Source: KACC-23026 sp963829575 (lineage in GTDB: Bacteria > Bacillota > Bacilli > Bacillales > Sporolactobacillaceae). Taken from it: 64,000 nt of DNA. The notes under the pieces were generated by a model, which saw only the letters and a program-made list of their open reading frames with translations, ran no database searches and was not told where the DNA came from. The stretch covers positions 186,001 through 250,000 of the forward strand of contig CAWHJF010000002.1 of NCBI GenBank assembly GCA_963829575.1. Direction: 5' to 3'. Every line of letters starts with the position of its first letter. Positions within the stretch are counted from its first letter, which is position 1. Below, in pieces: positions 1 to 7,390 of the stretch. Both the position numbers and the translations under genes were made by a program.

Positions 1-14
1 TAGAGGTGATGAGA

Positions 15-218
15 GTGACGACCTATCAACAACTACTTCAGACGATTGGTCAATTGCGGAGTATTGAGGCGAGCCTCGAGTTGTTTTCTATTGAAACTCA
101 GGACCAGGAGGCAAGTCAGGTGTTTCAAAACGCTTATAACGAAGCTACCAAGGTGATTCAAGCTCTAGAAGTGCGCCAGCTTCAACTGGAAAAAGAAGAG
201 CCACAATATAAAGGTTAA
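15..218 (+). CDS. DUF1657 domain protein (spoVA-operon type)
   Basis: Small 67-residue helical protein of the DUF1657 family; residues in the middle (SLELFSIETQDQEA) match the conserved core. The family has no known biochemical role, but in spore formers it is found inside mobile spoVA operons next to a DUF421/YetF gene, which is exactly the next gene here. I chose GTG at 15, because the GAGGTGAT ribosome site at 4-11 fits it and the resulting start (MTTYQQ) resembles other family members; GTG 6 or ATG 9 would lie inside that site. It is followed at once by a terminator. The SpoVA genes themselves would lie left of the window, which is inference. Confidence 0.75.
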   Translation: MTTYQQLLQTIGQLRSIEASLELFSIETQDQEASQVFQNAYNEATKVIQALEVRQLQLEKEEPQYKG

Positions 219-225
219 CTCCAAA

Positions 226-252
226 AAAACCATCCGGATGAGATGGTTTTTT
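226..252 (+). terminator. Intrinsic terminator after DUF1657 gene
   Basis: Nine-bp stem AAAACCATC/GATGGTTTT with a 7-nt loop, running into T residues, 8 bases after the stop codon. It separates the DUF1657 gene from the YetF gene, so read-through or a separate promoter is needed for the latter. Confidence 0.75.
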
Positions 253-362
253 GTTTGGGCTAATTTAGGATCCTCCAACGCAAACATGCATGATTTAACA
301 AGGATGGATTCATACTAGAAACTAAAACCAATATCTGTTCGTCTGATATAGGAGGAAAGTTT

Positions 363-1223
363 ATGCCACAATACATGACCATCCTGCTCCGTTGCATCTA
401 TGCCTACTTTTTTCTTTTAATCATCTGCCGCATCTTAGGAAAAAAACAAATTTCACAATTAACGTTTTTTGACTATGTCGTGGGGATCGCGATCGGCTCG
501 ATTACAGCTACGTTAGCTGTTGATACGAGCTTAAATTGGGTCTCTGGAACGGTTGGTCTCGCAACTTGGGGGCTGCTACCGATGATTCTCACTTTGTTTG
601 CTTTGTTTTTTCGTCCGTTCCGCCAAATCGTCGAAGGAAAACCAACTCTCTTAATCGAAAACGGAAAGATCTTAGAGCGAAACCTTTTGAAAGCACGGAT
701 ATCTTTAGATGAATTAATGCTTCAGTTGCGACAGAAAAATGCCTTTCAACTATCGGATGTTGAACTGGCGGTGTTTGAAACGAATGGTCAAGTCAGTGTA
801 TTGAAAAAAACTGCTCAAAGTTCAGTCACACCCTCACAGTTAGGTTTAATTACAGAAAAAACCAAAGCGCCTTCTTTGGTTATTGAGCAAGGTAAAATTA
901 TAGATGAAGCCTTAGAAGAAAGTGGATTTAATAAAGAATGGTTAATAGGGGAGCTGGGTAAGAAAGGTATTTTAGAGTTAAAAGATGTGTATGCCGCCCA
1001 AGTGGATTCTAAAGGGCAATTGTATATTGATTATAGGGACGATCAAAAGCAACAAAGTGCCTCAACCGAGCGACAAGCAGTGCTAGCCAAATTGAAAAAA
1101 GTAGGGGCGGATTTAGACCTCTATGCCCTCGATACAAATAATCAAATGGCCAAGACCTTGTTCAAGGATGAATCGAAGACCATTAAAAATATCCAACATT
1201 CACTTGAGCCCTATTTGAAATGA
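363..1223 (+). CDS. DUF421 membrane protein, YetF family
   Basis: 286-residue integral membrane protein of the YetF/DUF421 family. Three hydrophobic segments occupy about residues 5-27, 36-55 and 60-84; the cytosolic DUF421 domain follows, with the typical GKPTLLIENGKI stretch near residue 94 and a second alpha/beta region to the C terminus. AGGAGG precedes ATG 363 at good spacing. YetF proteins sit at the end of mobile spoVA operons, which affect spore heat resistance and germination, and in B. subtilis YetF-type proteins are spore membrane proteins. Placement behind a DUF1657 gene supports a spore role here; that role is inferred from context. Confidence 0.85.
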   Translation: MPQYMTILLRCIYAYFFLLIICRILGKKQISQLTFFDYVVGIAIGSITATLAVDTSLNWVSGTVGLATWGLLPMILTLFALFFRPFRQIVEGKPTLLIENGKILERNLLKARISLDELMLQLRQKNAFQLSDVELAVFETNGQVSVLKKTAQSSVTPSQLGLITEKTKAPSLVIEQGKIIDEALEESGFNKEWLIGELGKKGILELKDVYAAQVDSKGQLYIDYRDDQKQQSASTERQAVLAKLKKVGADLDLYALDTNNQMAKTLFKDESKTIKNIQHSLEPYLK

Positions 1224-1226
1224 AAT

Positions 1227-1258
1227 TGTCTTGCCTCTTTTTAATAAGAGGCAAGACA
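1227..1258. terminator. Terminator hairpin between convergent genes
   Basis: Perfect 13-bp stem (TGTCTTGCCTCTT with its complement) around a 6-nt loop, right after the YetF stop. It lies between convergent genes and probably ends transcription from the left; the T-tract is poor on the plus strand. Confidence 0.55.
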
Positions 1259-1279
1259 TCAAATTTGGGGCGCCTCATA

Positions 1280-1486
1280 CTATTTGATCAAAAATTGTAT
1301 AAAGACAAATAGGAAATAAGGGACTCCTAGAAACAAGATCACCTTAAATAAAACGTCTGACAAAAACTGCACGATTTCTTCTGGTGAACGACTCTCCATT
1401 TTCTCAAGCTTGTCCACCCATTTGTTTTCCCGTTCATGAATAAGAGATTCACTTTTTTCAATCATTTTATGGGAGATCATATCCAC
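1280..1486 (-). CDS. Small hypothetical protein with C-terminal membrane anchor
   Basis: 68 residues if started at GTG 1486; an ATG three codons in is an alternative, and a GGAG site lies upstream of both. The N-terminal 45 residues are charged and helical (MIEKSESLIHERENKW) and the C-terminal 22 are strongly hydrophobic, so it looks like a tail-anchored or monotopic membrane protein. I do not recognise the family. It is convergent to yetF and shares the hairpin between them. Confidence 0.5.
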   Translation of the reverse strand: MDMISHKMIEKSESLIHERENKWVDKLEKMESRSPEEIVQFLSDVLFKVILFLGVPYFLFVFIQFLIK

Positions 1487-1607
1487 ACCGCTCCGATCCT
1501 GGTAAGAGATTTCGTTATTAGAGTATATGAGGCGTGATAGAGTTTATGACCGGTTTCTATTAATCCAAATTAAGTTTCTTGAGGTTTCATCCAAGCTCCT
1601 AGCTACT

Positions 1608-1638
1608 AAAAAAGAATCCGTAGTAAAAAAACGGATTC
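1608..1638 (-). terminator. Terminator of the secreted-protein gene
   Basis: On the minus strand GAATCCGT pairs with ACGGATTC and is followed by TTTTTT, just downstream of the gene that ends at 1651. Confidence 0.7.
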
Positions 1639-1650
1639 AATCATGCGCTA

Positions 1651-2205
1651 CTATTTATTTTTAAGAGATTGGCTCACTTTTTCTCGAAAGGTCTTTAAGG
1701 ATAATTGGTTCAACTCAGGCAAACCTGCATCGACAAAGGAAATAGACTTACCTTTATAAATGGGATAAACGCTTTGCATACCTGTTGCTAACTGAAAATA
1801 AGGCGTTCCACCTACATGTTTAAGAAAAAGAACATATTTGCCTTTTGCCAATTCACCCGGATATTTTAGGTTTAGTGGGGAACGAGCTTTCGGCAACGGT
1901 TTTAAACCCGTTGAGAGAAGCGTCACCTGAGTAACAGGCGCGCCTTTCCAGGTTTCGGATGATTTGAAAAATTGTTTGGTATTGATTAAGTGATAAGCGT
2001 TCACATTTTGTTCAATAGATTGAGATTGGTAGGCAGGCTCAAGTGTCCCAACTGCAATGAGGTCAGAGCGTTCGATGAGCGCTTCAATGGATGTGACTGT
2101 ATGAAACTGAACGGGTTTCGTTTCAGGCGACGCCGTGAAATTAAAGACAGGCACGATCAAAAGAGCAACGTAAATGAGAGAGAATAGCGGTTGAACGGTG
2201 ATCAT
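1651..2205 (-). CDS. Hypothetical secreted protein
   Basis: 184 residues. The N terminus is hydrophobic (about residues 5-24, LFSLIYVALLIVPVFNF) and looks like a signal peptide or anchor. The rest is a mixed beta protein with the phrase SDLIAVGTL near residue 48 followed by a K-G-rich strand region, a layout seen in small exported Bacillales proteins of unknown role. A GGGGGT ribosome site sits 4 bases before ATG. It has its own terminator. I do not recognise a family, and no catalytic motif stands out. Confidence 0.6.
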   Translation of the reverse strand: MITVQPLFSLIYVALLIVPVFNFTASPETKPVQFHTVTSIEALIERSDLIAVGTLEPAYQSQSIEQNVNAYHLINTKQFFKSSETWKGAPVTQVTLLSTGLKPLPKARSPLNLKYPGELAKGKYVLFLKHVGGTPYFQLATGMQSVYPIYKGKSISFVDAGLPELNQLSLKTFREKVSQSLKNK

Positions 2206-2238
2206 AGTACCCCCATCTTTACTGAGGAAGGAGCCTCA

Positions 2239-2505
2239 TCATTGTGTGAGGCCATTTCCTTTCATCATATAACTTGCACGTTTAATAAAAGCACGCTCAT
2301 CCTCAACTAAACCACAAACCGCACACTGAACTTTGCGTTCCGGCCCTCTATAAGCCATGTGAAGGGGACTAAGTGCCTCGTTTTCATATTCTTCCAAGAT
2401 GTCACCGGTCTGTGGATCTAATTTGACCGCGTGAGGGACTTGTTCAATTAAATTAAAACGGGTTTTATTCGTTTTACAATTTGGACAGAGATAAGGGCTT
2501 CCCAT
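2239..2505 (-). CDS. Zinc-ribbon protein, two CxxC pairs
   Basis: 88 residues from ATG 2505, which is 8 bases after AGGAGG; the GTG at 2514 would overlap that site. Two knuckles, C7-x2-C10 and C61-x2-C64, suggest one zinc bound by four cysteines, with a charged linker (LDPQTGDILEEYENE) between them. Similar small zinc-ribbon proteins occur across Bacillales without assigned function. It is transcribed in the same direction as the secreted-protein gene 34 bp downstream and could share a transcript with it. Confidence 0.65.
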   Translation of the reverse strand: MGSPYLCPNCKTNKTRFNLIEQVPHAVKLDPQTGDILEEYENEALSPLHMAYRGPERKVQCAVCGLVEDERAFIKRASYMMKGNGLTQ

Positions 2506-2653
2506 CTCTACCACCTCCTGGTGACTAGATTTTCCTTTAGAGTAAGTTTTTATGTATGTCTACCCACTCAAGTCCATTTAATGAATGAATGGGGTTTGGA
2601 CAGGGGAAACTTGGATTGTGCTTATAACTTTTTTAGAAAAGGGAGACAGGTCA

Positions 2654-2839
2654 ATGGCTCGAAGAAAAAACATTCATGTTTATAATTTTGGGTTTTTCTA
2701 TCTGCCAAGTTACCAAGAAACAAGTGTAGACGCTTATACAGATATTGAATTAGAGAACGGACGTTTACAAGCGTGGGAAGGGGAACTTGAGTCTTCTTAT
2801 AATCAAGAGGGTCAAGCTTCCAATTGGCCAATCATATGA
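2654..2839 (+). CDS. Small hypothetical protein
   Basis: 61 residues starting at ATG 2654, chosen because GGGAGA lies 7 bases upstream; a longer frame to 2585 has no ribosome site. The sequence starts basic (MARRKNIHVYNFGFFYLPSY) and ends acidic. No family recognised. The following region (2846-2900) can form a hairpin with a run of seven T, a likely terminator, which supports a real transcription unit. Confidence 0.5.
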   Translation: MARRKNIHVYNFGFFYLPSYQETSVDAYTDIELENGRLQAWEGELESSYNQEGQASNWPII

Positions 2840-2845
2840 TCAAGC

Positions 2846-2900
2846 GAGTCGGGTGCTCAACAACGAACCAAAATTCGGAGTGCCCGACAATTTTTTTATT
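2846..2900 (+). terminator. Probable terminator
   Basis: GTCGGG and CCCGAC arms flank an A-rich loop and are followed by AATTTTTTT. Confidence 0.6.
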
Positions 2901-2930
2901 TGCTCATCCCTACGATTTTCGGTACATTTA

Positions 2931-2945
2931 ATGTAAGCGTTTAAA
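2931..2945 (+). promoter_or_regulatory. Candidate cre (CcpA) site, one mismatch
   Basis: ATGTAAGCGTTTAAA matches the Bacillus cre consensus WTGNAANCGNWNNCW at all fixed positions except the C near the end. It lies about 70 bp before the MBL hydrolase gene. Function not shown. Confidence 0.4.
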
Positions 2946-3013
2946 TACGGCTGTGGAGCAGAATCACTGCCTGAATTTAATAGCTAAACTAAACAGAGAA
3001 GAGGGGAGTAACC

Positions 3014-3967
3014 ATGCGAGAACCTATTCAACTTGGAGCACAACTTTTTTTGATCGATACATATGACTTGGGATTACCCGGTCGAACAGGATGTTATGTG
3101 TTTGTGGACGAGTCAGGCTTAACATTGGTTGAGACCTCTGCTAGTCCTTCCAAACCTTATATCGAGGCAGGATTAAAAGCGCTCGGATACGAACTTGAGG
3201 CCATCAAGCGCATTCTCTTAACGCATATTCATTTAGATCATGCTGGTGGGGCGGGACTTTTTGCCAAGGCCTGTCCCAATGCTGACATTGTCGTCCATTC
3301 GAGAGGGGCGAGACACTTAGCAGACCCAGAGCGCTTGATTCAAGGCGCAAAAGCGGTTTATGGTGAGAAATTTGATGCCCTATTTAATCCCATATTACCT
3401 GTGCCAAAGGAACAACTCCTCGTTTTACAGGATGGCGACACGCTGACAATAGGAAAAGATCGAACGCTGACATTTTTGGATACACCCGGCCATGCCAAAC
3501 ACCATTTTGCAATTTATGACCCAGTTACAAAAGGGATGTTTGTGGGAGATACCATTGGCATACGTTATCAAGCCCTTGAAGAAATGGGGGTCCCTCTGTA
3601 TCTTCCGTCAACCTCACCCAATCAATTTGATCCAGAAGCGGTGATGACCTCGATGGCACGAATACAGGATTTTCAACCAGAACGACTCTATTTTGGCCAT
3701 TACAGCATGAGTGAGAATGTAGAAGAAGTATACGCCCAAGTGACCTTTTATTTAGAGGAATTCGTGACCATCACAGAATCTGTTTTCTCATCAGGTGGCG
3801 GGCATTCGGAACTTGTCCAGGCGCTCAACGACATGGTTTGGGCCAAGAGTGAGGCCCGGAAACTGCCAGAAGGCCATCCTGAACGAGACATCATTCAATT
3901 GGATCTACAAGTCTCGGCTTTAGGACTCATCGATTATTTCCATAAAAAAAAGAAACTAGACAACTAA
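3014..3967 (+). CDS. MBL-fold metallo-hydrolase
   Basis: 317-residue metallo-beta-lactamase-fold hydrolase. The metal motif HIHLDH is at residues 71-76, with the further ligands expected at H160 (TPGHAKHH), D179 (VGDT) and H229 (FGHY), so a two-metal centre looks intact. The C-terminal 80 residues are helical, as in YqjP-like Bacillus proteins. The family covers thioesterases, lactonases and glyoxalase II relatives, and the substrate cannot be read from the sequence. GAGGGGAG precedes ATG 3014. A candidate cre site upstream hints at carbon-source control; a strong terminator follows. Confidence 0.85.
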   Translation: MREPIQLGAQLFLIDTYDLGLPGRTGCYVFVDESGLTLVETSASPSKPYIEAGLKALGYELEAIKRILLTHIHLDHAGGAGLFAKACPNADIVVHSRGARHLADPERLIQGAKAVYGEKFDALFNPILPVPKEQLLVLQDGDTLTIGKDRTLTFLDTPGHAKHHFAIYDPVTKGMFVGDTIGIRYQALEEMGVPLYLPSTSPNQFDPEAVMTSMARIQDFQPERLYFGHYSMSENVEEVYAQVTFYLEEFVTITESVFSSGGGHSELVQALNDMVWAKSEARKLPEGHPERDIIQLDLQVSALGLIDYFHKKKKLDN

Positions 3968-3980
3968 TTGAAATATGAGG

Positions 3981-4014
3981 AAAGATCTCGTCCCAGAAGG
4001 GCGAGATCTTTTTA
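3981..4014 (+). terminator. Terminator after MBL hydrolase
   Basis: Stem AAAGATCTCG/CGAGATCTTT with an 11-nt loop and a short T-run. Confidence 0.8.
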
Positions 4015-4277
4015 AATCCCTAAGCCAATTCAACGAAAATTGCCAATCCCCTCTTTTATTCTGGATTAGGACTAGCTTTTTGACCTTAATTTTTTTAAAA
4101 TGAGAATGAAGGTCGAGCCTGACTACGCATACTATTATTAGAACTCAAAACATGGGAAAAGTTTGATCTAGGGTTTTTAAATAAAGCGGAGGAACGGTGA
4201 GGAGGGCAAACGCTCCAGTGTGAGTGGCCTAATCTCGCTTAAACGGCACGGTCAACCCAAGGAGGGACTTTAGCGAA
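4015..4277. other. Intergenic leader of the YuiD-like gene
   Basis: No gene seen. The stretch 4190-4270 holds three purine-rich ribosome-site-like tracts (GCGGAGGAACGGTGAGGAGG at about 4189-4208, and AGGAGGG just before the gene) and a small GGAG/CTCC hairpin. I compared it by eye with the c-di-AMP, cobalamin, SAM, M-box and TPP riboswitch cores and found no match. Confidence 0.3.
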
Positions 4278-4757
4278 TTGGCGTTATTTCTAAATTATCC
4301 ATTAATTGCTGCCTTTGCAGCCATCATCATGGCACAGGTCATTAAAATTCCAATCAACATGGTGAAAAATCAATCCATTGAATGGAAATTAGCGGTCAGT
4401 ACTGGGGCGATGCCAAGTTCACATTCGGCAGCGGTTGCTTCACTCACAACCGGTGTTGGAATAGAAGAGGGACTGGCTTCTCCTATTTTTGCTGCATGTG
4501 TGATTTTCGGAGTCATTACGATGTTTGATGCTGCAGGTGTGAGGCGACATGCAGGGGAACAAGCGGTTTATTTGAATAAATTAATCGAAGAGTTTGATGA
4601 AGTGTTTCGAGAAATGGTCTCTTTAAAAAAGATGTCTTCCAAAAATAAGAAAGTGTTAAAGGAACTTTTGGGACATCGACCCGTTGAAGTTTTTGTGGGG
4701 GGGATATTTGGCATAGGAGTCAGTTTAGCCATTTATTTTATTTTTTATAATCATTAA
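4278..4757 (+). CDS. Divergent PAP2 family membrane protein, YuiD-like
   Basis: 159-residue membrane protein of the divergent PAP2 family (B. subtilis YuiD type). The family signature MPSSHS is at residues 45-50 with H49, and DAAGVRRHAG at 84-93 is the second conserved block. Hydrophobic segments lie at about 5-22, 55-82 and 140-157. The true substrate of YuiD proteins is not known to me; the family is related to lipid phosphatases. It starts with TTG 4278, 11 bases after GGAGGG, with no ATG nearby in frame. A terminator follows. Confidence 0.8.
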   Translation: MALFLNYPLIAAFAAIIMAQVIKIPINMVKNQSIEWKLAVSTGAMPSSHSAAVASLTTGVGIEEGLASPIFAACVIFGVITMFDAAGVRRHAGEQAVYLNKLIEEFDEVFREMVSLKKMSSKNKKVLKELLGHRPVEVFVGGIFGIGVSLAIYFIFYNH

Positions 4758-4770
4758 TAATATCGAAAAG

Positions 4771-4797
4771 GAAACCCTTATATGGGTTTCTTTTTTT
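4771..4797 (+). terminator. Terminator after YuiD-like gene
   Basis: GAAACCC/GGGTTTC stem with a 6-nt loop and seven T. Confidence 0.85.
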
Positions 4798-4927
4798 CCC
4801 CTAACGCTTTGATCAAAGTTCAAATTGCGACTAGGGGGGCTTTTCTGAGAGATGGGGTCATACCTTGGGACAAGTTGGCATAAGGTTGAAATAAGAGGTC
4901 AAATGTCTCGGGGGGGTCTTAAAGCTC

Positions 4928-5548
4928 ATGAAAACATTTCGGAATTGGCATGTGGTGAGCACCTTATTTTTTCTTTTATTTATAGGTTTGACAAGCTTGC
5001 TTTTATATAAACCAAAAAGTTTATCCGGACTGGAACACTCGACTGCTTCTTGTTTAAAGGTGCTCGACTTGACGACTACGCATCACGTTTGGTTGGCCAT
5101 TGCGCACCTAGGCGACTTTTCTTTTTGTTTCTTATTAGCGTGCGTCATCGGAATTTTATTTGCTTTCTTTAAAAGAGGGTTAACGGGTTTGATCTTTGTT
5201 TTTGGGATCCTCGGCTTACCGCTCATTAAATGGGTCCTTATGCGAGTTTTTGAAGGGATGGTTTCAACTGCTCAGTTTTTTCCAAGTGAGCGTGTAATGG
5301 TGCCAATTCTTTTTTATGGATTTTTAGTGGCTCTGCTAGGCTATGTACTCAAACGAAATGGCTATCCTCAACTGACTTTTATTTTTGGGGTGGGGTTGTG
5401 TTTCCTTTTAATCGTGCTAAGCTGTTCCAGTCTTTTGCTGAATGGAGAATCCTTATCGGATCAGTTAACAGGTGATCTTCTAGGTCTAAGTTGGTTAGCT
5501 TTAATCCTAGCGATTCTACAAGCCTTTAAGAAAAAAGGATTTCATTAA
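4928..5548 (+). CDS. PAP2-like membrane protein lacking catalytic residues
   Basis: 206 residues, about six membrane segments. Spacing and surrounding residues resemble PAP2 phosphatases, but each catalytic block is changed: where FPSGH is expected there is FPSER (118-122), and where SRxxxGxHxxxD is expected there is SSLLLNGESLSD (167-178). That removes the second-block His, the Arg and the nucleophile His. The K101...R106 region may be the remains of the first block. It follows a functional-looking YuiD-like gene. Most likely a PAP2-derived pseudoenzyme or a binding protein; an unrelated membrane protein is possible. Confidence 0.55.
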   Translation: MKTFRNWHVVSTLFFLLFIGLTSLLLYKPKSLSGLEHSTASCLKVLDLTTTHHVWLAIAHLGDFSFCFLLACVIGILFAFFKRGLTGLIFVFGILGLPLIKWVLMRVFEGMVSTAQFFPSERVMVPILFYGFLVALLGYVLKRNGYPQLTFIFGVGLCFLLIVLSCSSLLLNGESLSDQLTGDLLGLSWLALILAILQAFKKKGFH

Positions 5549-5549
5549 A

Positions 5550-5574
5550 AAGTGAGCAAGTTGCTCGCTTTTTT
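5550..5574 (+). terminator. Terminator after PAP2-like gene
   Basis: Short GC-containing hairpin (GTGAGCAA/TTGCTCGC) followed by seven T. Confidence 0.7.
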
Positions 5575-5757
5575 TGTGCCCAAAACTCTACTTATTCAAG
5601 AAAAAACAAGTCCCGTTAAATAAAAAAATAAAAAATTAGTTCTTGGGATTAAAATTTATTTTTTCTGTTTAAACTAATGTGGAAGGACGGAACACTTTAC
5701 CCGAAAAAGAATTCACCACTTATAAAGGGGTTGTCATTCTGAGGATGGGTCCTTCTT

Positions 5758-5763
5758 TATAAT
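5758..5763 (+). promoter_or_regulatory. Probable -10 element for cold-shock gene
   Basis: TATAAT 66 bp before the start codon gives a leader of roughly 60 nt, usual for csp genes. The best -35 candidate (TTGTCA at 5731) has an overlong 21-bp spacer, so the promoter call is partial. Confidence 0.45.
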
Positions 5764-5828
5764 ATGTGAATGTTATTTACTGTGTAAATAAGATTGACAT
5801 GTTTAACTTTAGTTGGAGGTATGTGTAA

Positions 5829-6029
5829 ATGAGTCAAGGAACAGTTAAATGGTTTAACGCAGACAAGGGTTTTGGATTTATCGAGGTTGAAGGTGGCGAT
5901 GATGTTTTTGTACATTATAGCGCCATCGAAGGTGAAGGCTTTAAAACCCTTGAAGAAGGCCAACGAGTCGAATTTAACATTGTTGAAGGTAGCCGTGGCC
6001 CACAAGCTGAAAATGTTAATAAAATTTAA
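5829..6029 (+). CDS. Cold-shock protein, CspB family
   Basis: 66-residue single OB-fold RNA chaperone. The RNP1 motif KGFGFI is at 13-18 and RNP2 VFVHY at 26-30; length and ends are standard for Bacillus CspB/C/D. The protein binds single-stranded RNA and DNA and melts structure in the cold. TTGGAGG lies upstream of ATG 5829, and a strong terminator follows, so the gene is monocistronic. Which paralogue it is cannot be decided from the window. Confidence 0.95.
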   Translation: MSQGTVKWFNADKGFGFIEVEGGDDVFVHYSAIEGEGFKTLEEGQRVEFNIVEGSRGPQAENVNKI

Positions 6030-6045
6030 TGATTTTTAACTTGTG

Positions 6046-6075
6046 AAGGATGAGGAAACGCCCTCATCCTTTTTA
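6046..6075 (+). terminator. Terminator of cold-shock gene
   Basis: Ten-bp stem AAGGATGAGG/CCTCATCCTT and T-run. Confidence 0.9.
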
Positions 6076-6231
6076 TTTGGCTTGATGTAGCGCACAGAAC
6101 TGGGGCAGAAGGTCAACTGAGTCCACGCAAAACATGGCGGGGGCATAAAATAGTGAAATAAGGTCATCTGAGTCTGCATACTTACATAAAACCATTTTGT
6201 CTGACGCACACTGATTACAGAGGTGATCGTC

Positions 6232-6447
6232 ATGAGACAGGATTTGAAAAATCAACGGTTAACCAATACTGGAACCGATATCGAAGAAGTCAAACGTTTA
6301 AATGCTAACTCAGGACTTTCCTACAATGAAGCGAAAGCTTATATTGCTCGTGAAATGGGAGGCCATGGGACGTCAGTGTTTAGCGATACAGACCCTAAAG
6401 AAGTCCAAAGGGAAATTAGGCAAGACTTAAATCAAGAGTCACTTTAA
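6232..6447 (+). CDS. Gamma-type SASP-like spore protein
   Basis: 71 residues from ATG 6232, placed after GAGGTGAT. Two copies of a gamma-SASP-like motif can be seen: TGTDIEEVKRLN at 13-24 and GTSVFSDTDPKEVQR at 46-60, which resemble the GTEFxSETxxxxVRKQN repeats of SspE. Between them is a helical stretch (NEAKAYIARE). Gamma SASPs are amino-acid stores in the spore core. Upstream (6154-6184) GAAATA and CATACTTA with a 17-bp gap loosely resemble a SigG promoter, which I would not rely on. The assignment to the family is by motif resemblance only. Confidence 0.55.
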   Translation: MRQDLKNQRLTNTGTDIEEVKRLNANSGLSYNEAKAYIAREMGGHGTSVFSDTDPKEVQREIRQDLNQESL

Positions 6448-6460
6448 TTGGTGAAAACAA

Positions 6461-7257
6461 GTCATCGAGGATCCGCTATTCGGCTAAATCGGCCATTTTA
6501 AAAAAGGTTATGTCGCCCACGTTCCGCTATCTCCAGCGTTTTCACGAGATAAAGGCGGGATAGAGGGAAATAGCGACTCATAGAGGACGTTTTGATGCCA
6601 AAGTGCTCAGATGTCACGCCATAACGGATCCACGTGTCCATAAAAGGAAAATGAGTCATCGAGGATCCGCTATTCGGCTAAATCGGCCATTTTAAAAAAG
6701 GTTATGTCGCCCACGTTCCGCTATCTCCAGCGTTTTCACGAGATAAAGGCGGGATAGAGGGAAATAGCGACTCATAGAGGACGTTTTGATGCCAAAGTGC
6801 TCAGATGTCACGCTATAACGGATCCACGTGTCCATAAAAGGAAAATGAGTCATCGAGGATCCGCTATTCGGCTAAATCGGCCATTTTAAAAAAGGTTATG
6901 TCGCCCACGTTCCGCTATCTCCAGCGTTTTCACGAGATAAAGGGGGGATAGAGGGAAATAGCGACTCATAGAGGACGTTTTGATGCCAAAGCGCTCAGAT
7001 GTCACGCTATAACGGATCCACGTGTCCATAAAAGGAAAATGAGTCATCGAGGATCCGCTATTCGGCTAAATCGGCCATTTTAAAAAAGGTTATGTCGCCC
7101 ACGTTCCGCTATCTCCAGCGTTTTCACGAGATAAAGGCGGGATAGAGGGAAATAGCGACTCATAGAGGACGTTTTGATGCCAAAGCGCTCAGATGTCACG
7201 CTATAACGGATCCACGTGTCCATAAAAGGAAAATGAGTCATCGAGGATCCGCTATTC
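6461..7257. repeat. Tandem array, 4.1 copies of a 194-bp unit
   Basis: Units begin at 6461, 6655, 6849 and 7043, and a 21-bp partial fifth starts at 7237, so the period is exactly 194 bp. Copies differ at only a few sites (for example GGCGGG/GGGGGG near 6943, GTGCTC/GCGCTC, GCCATAA/GCTATAA). Each unit has inverted ends, GGATCCGCTAT near the left and ATAACGGATCC near the right, plus an inner CCGCTATCTC / GAGATAAAGGCGG dyad. No coding frame is preserved. It fills the gap between the SASP-like gene and a terminator at 7267. Not an IS: no transposase. Confidence 0.95.
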
Positions 7258-7266
7258 ACTTAACTC

Positions 7267-7303
7267 AAACACTTATCTTGAGCAACAGGAGATAAGTGTT
7301 TTT
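7267..7303 (+). terminator. Terminator just after the 194-bp array
   Basis: Perfect 12-bp stem AAACACTTATCT/AGATAAGTGTTT with an 11-nt loop and T-rich tail. No gene ends immediately before it; the nearest upstream gene is the SASP-like gene, 820 bp away across the array. Confidence 0.8.
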
Positions 7304-7350
7304 GCGTTTTGGTCTCGGGCAAAATAATAGAGGGCACAACGTGTTTCGCG

Positions 7351-7356
7351 TATAAT
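7351..7356 (+). promoter_or_regulatory. Probable -10 element for EamA gene
   Basis: TATAAT 40 bp before the start; the -35 is weak. Confidence 0.4.
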
Positions 7357-7390
7357 AGCAAACAGGTAAACTTAATCGGGAGGTTTTGAT

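Noticed and set aside
1990..2187. 65-codon plus-strand frame with Cys residues
   Set aside because: Shadow of the secreted-protein gene on the minus strand; no ribosome site.
4141..4277. Riboswitch before the YuiD-like gene
   Set aside because: Purine-rich and able to fold locally, but no conserved core of the riboswitch classes I know could be found.
6143..6184. SigG promoter for the SASP-like gene
   Set aside because: The -35/-10 candidates only loosely match the consensus and several alignments are possible, so I did not call it.
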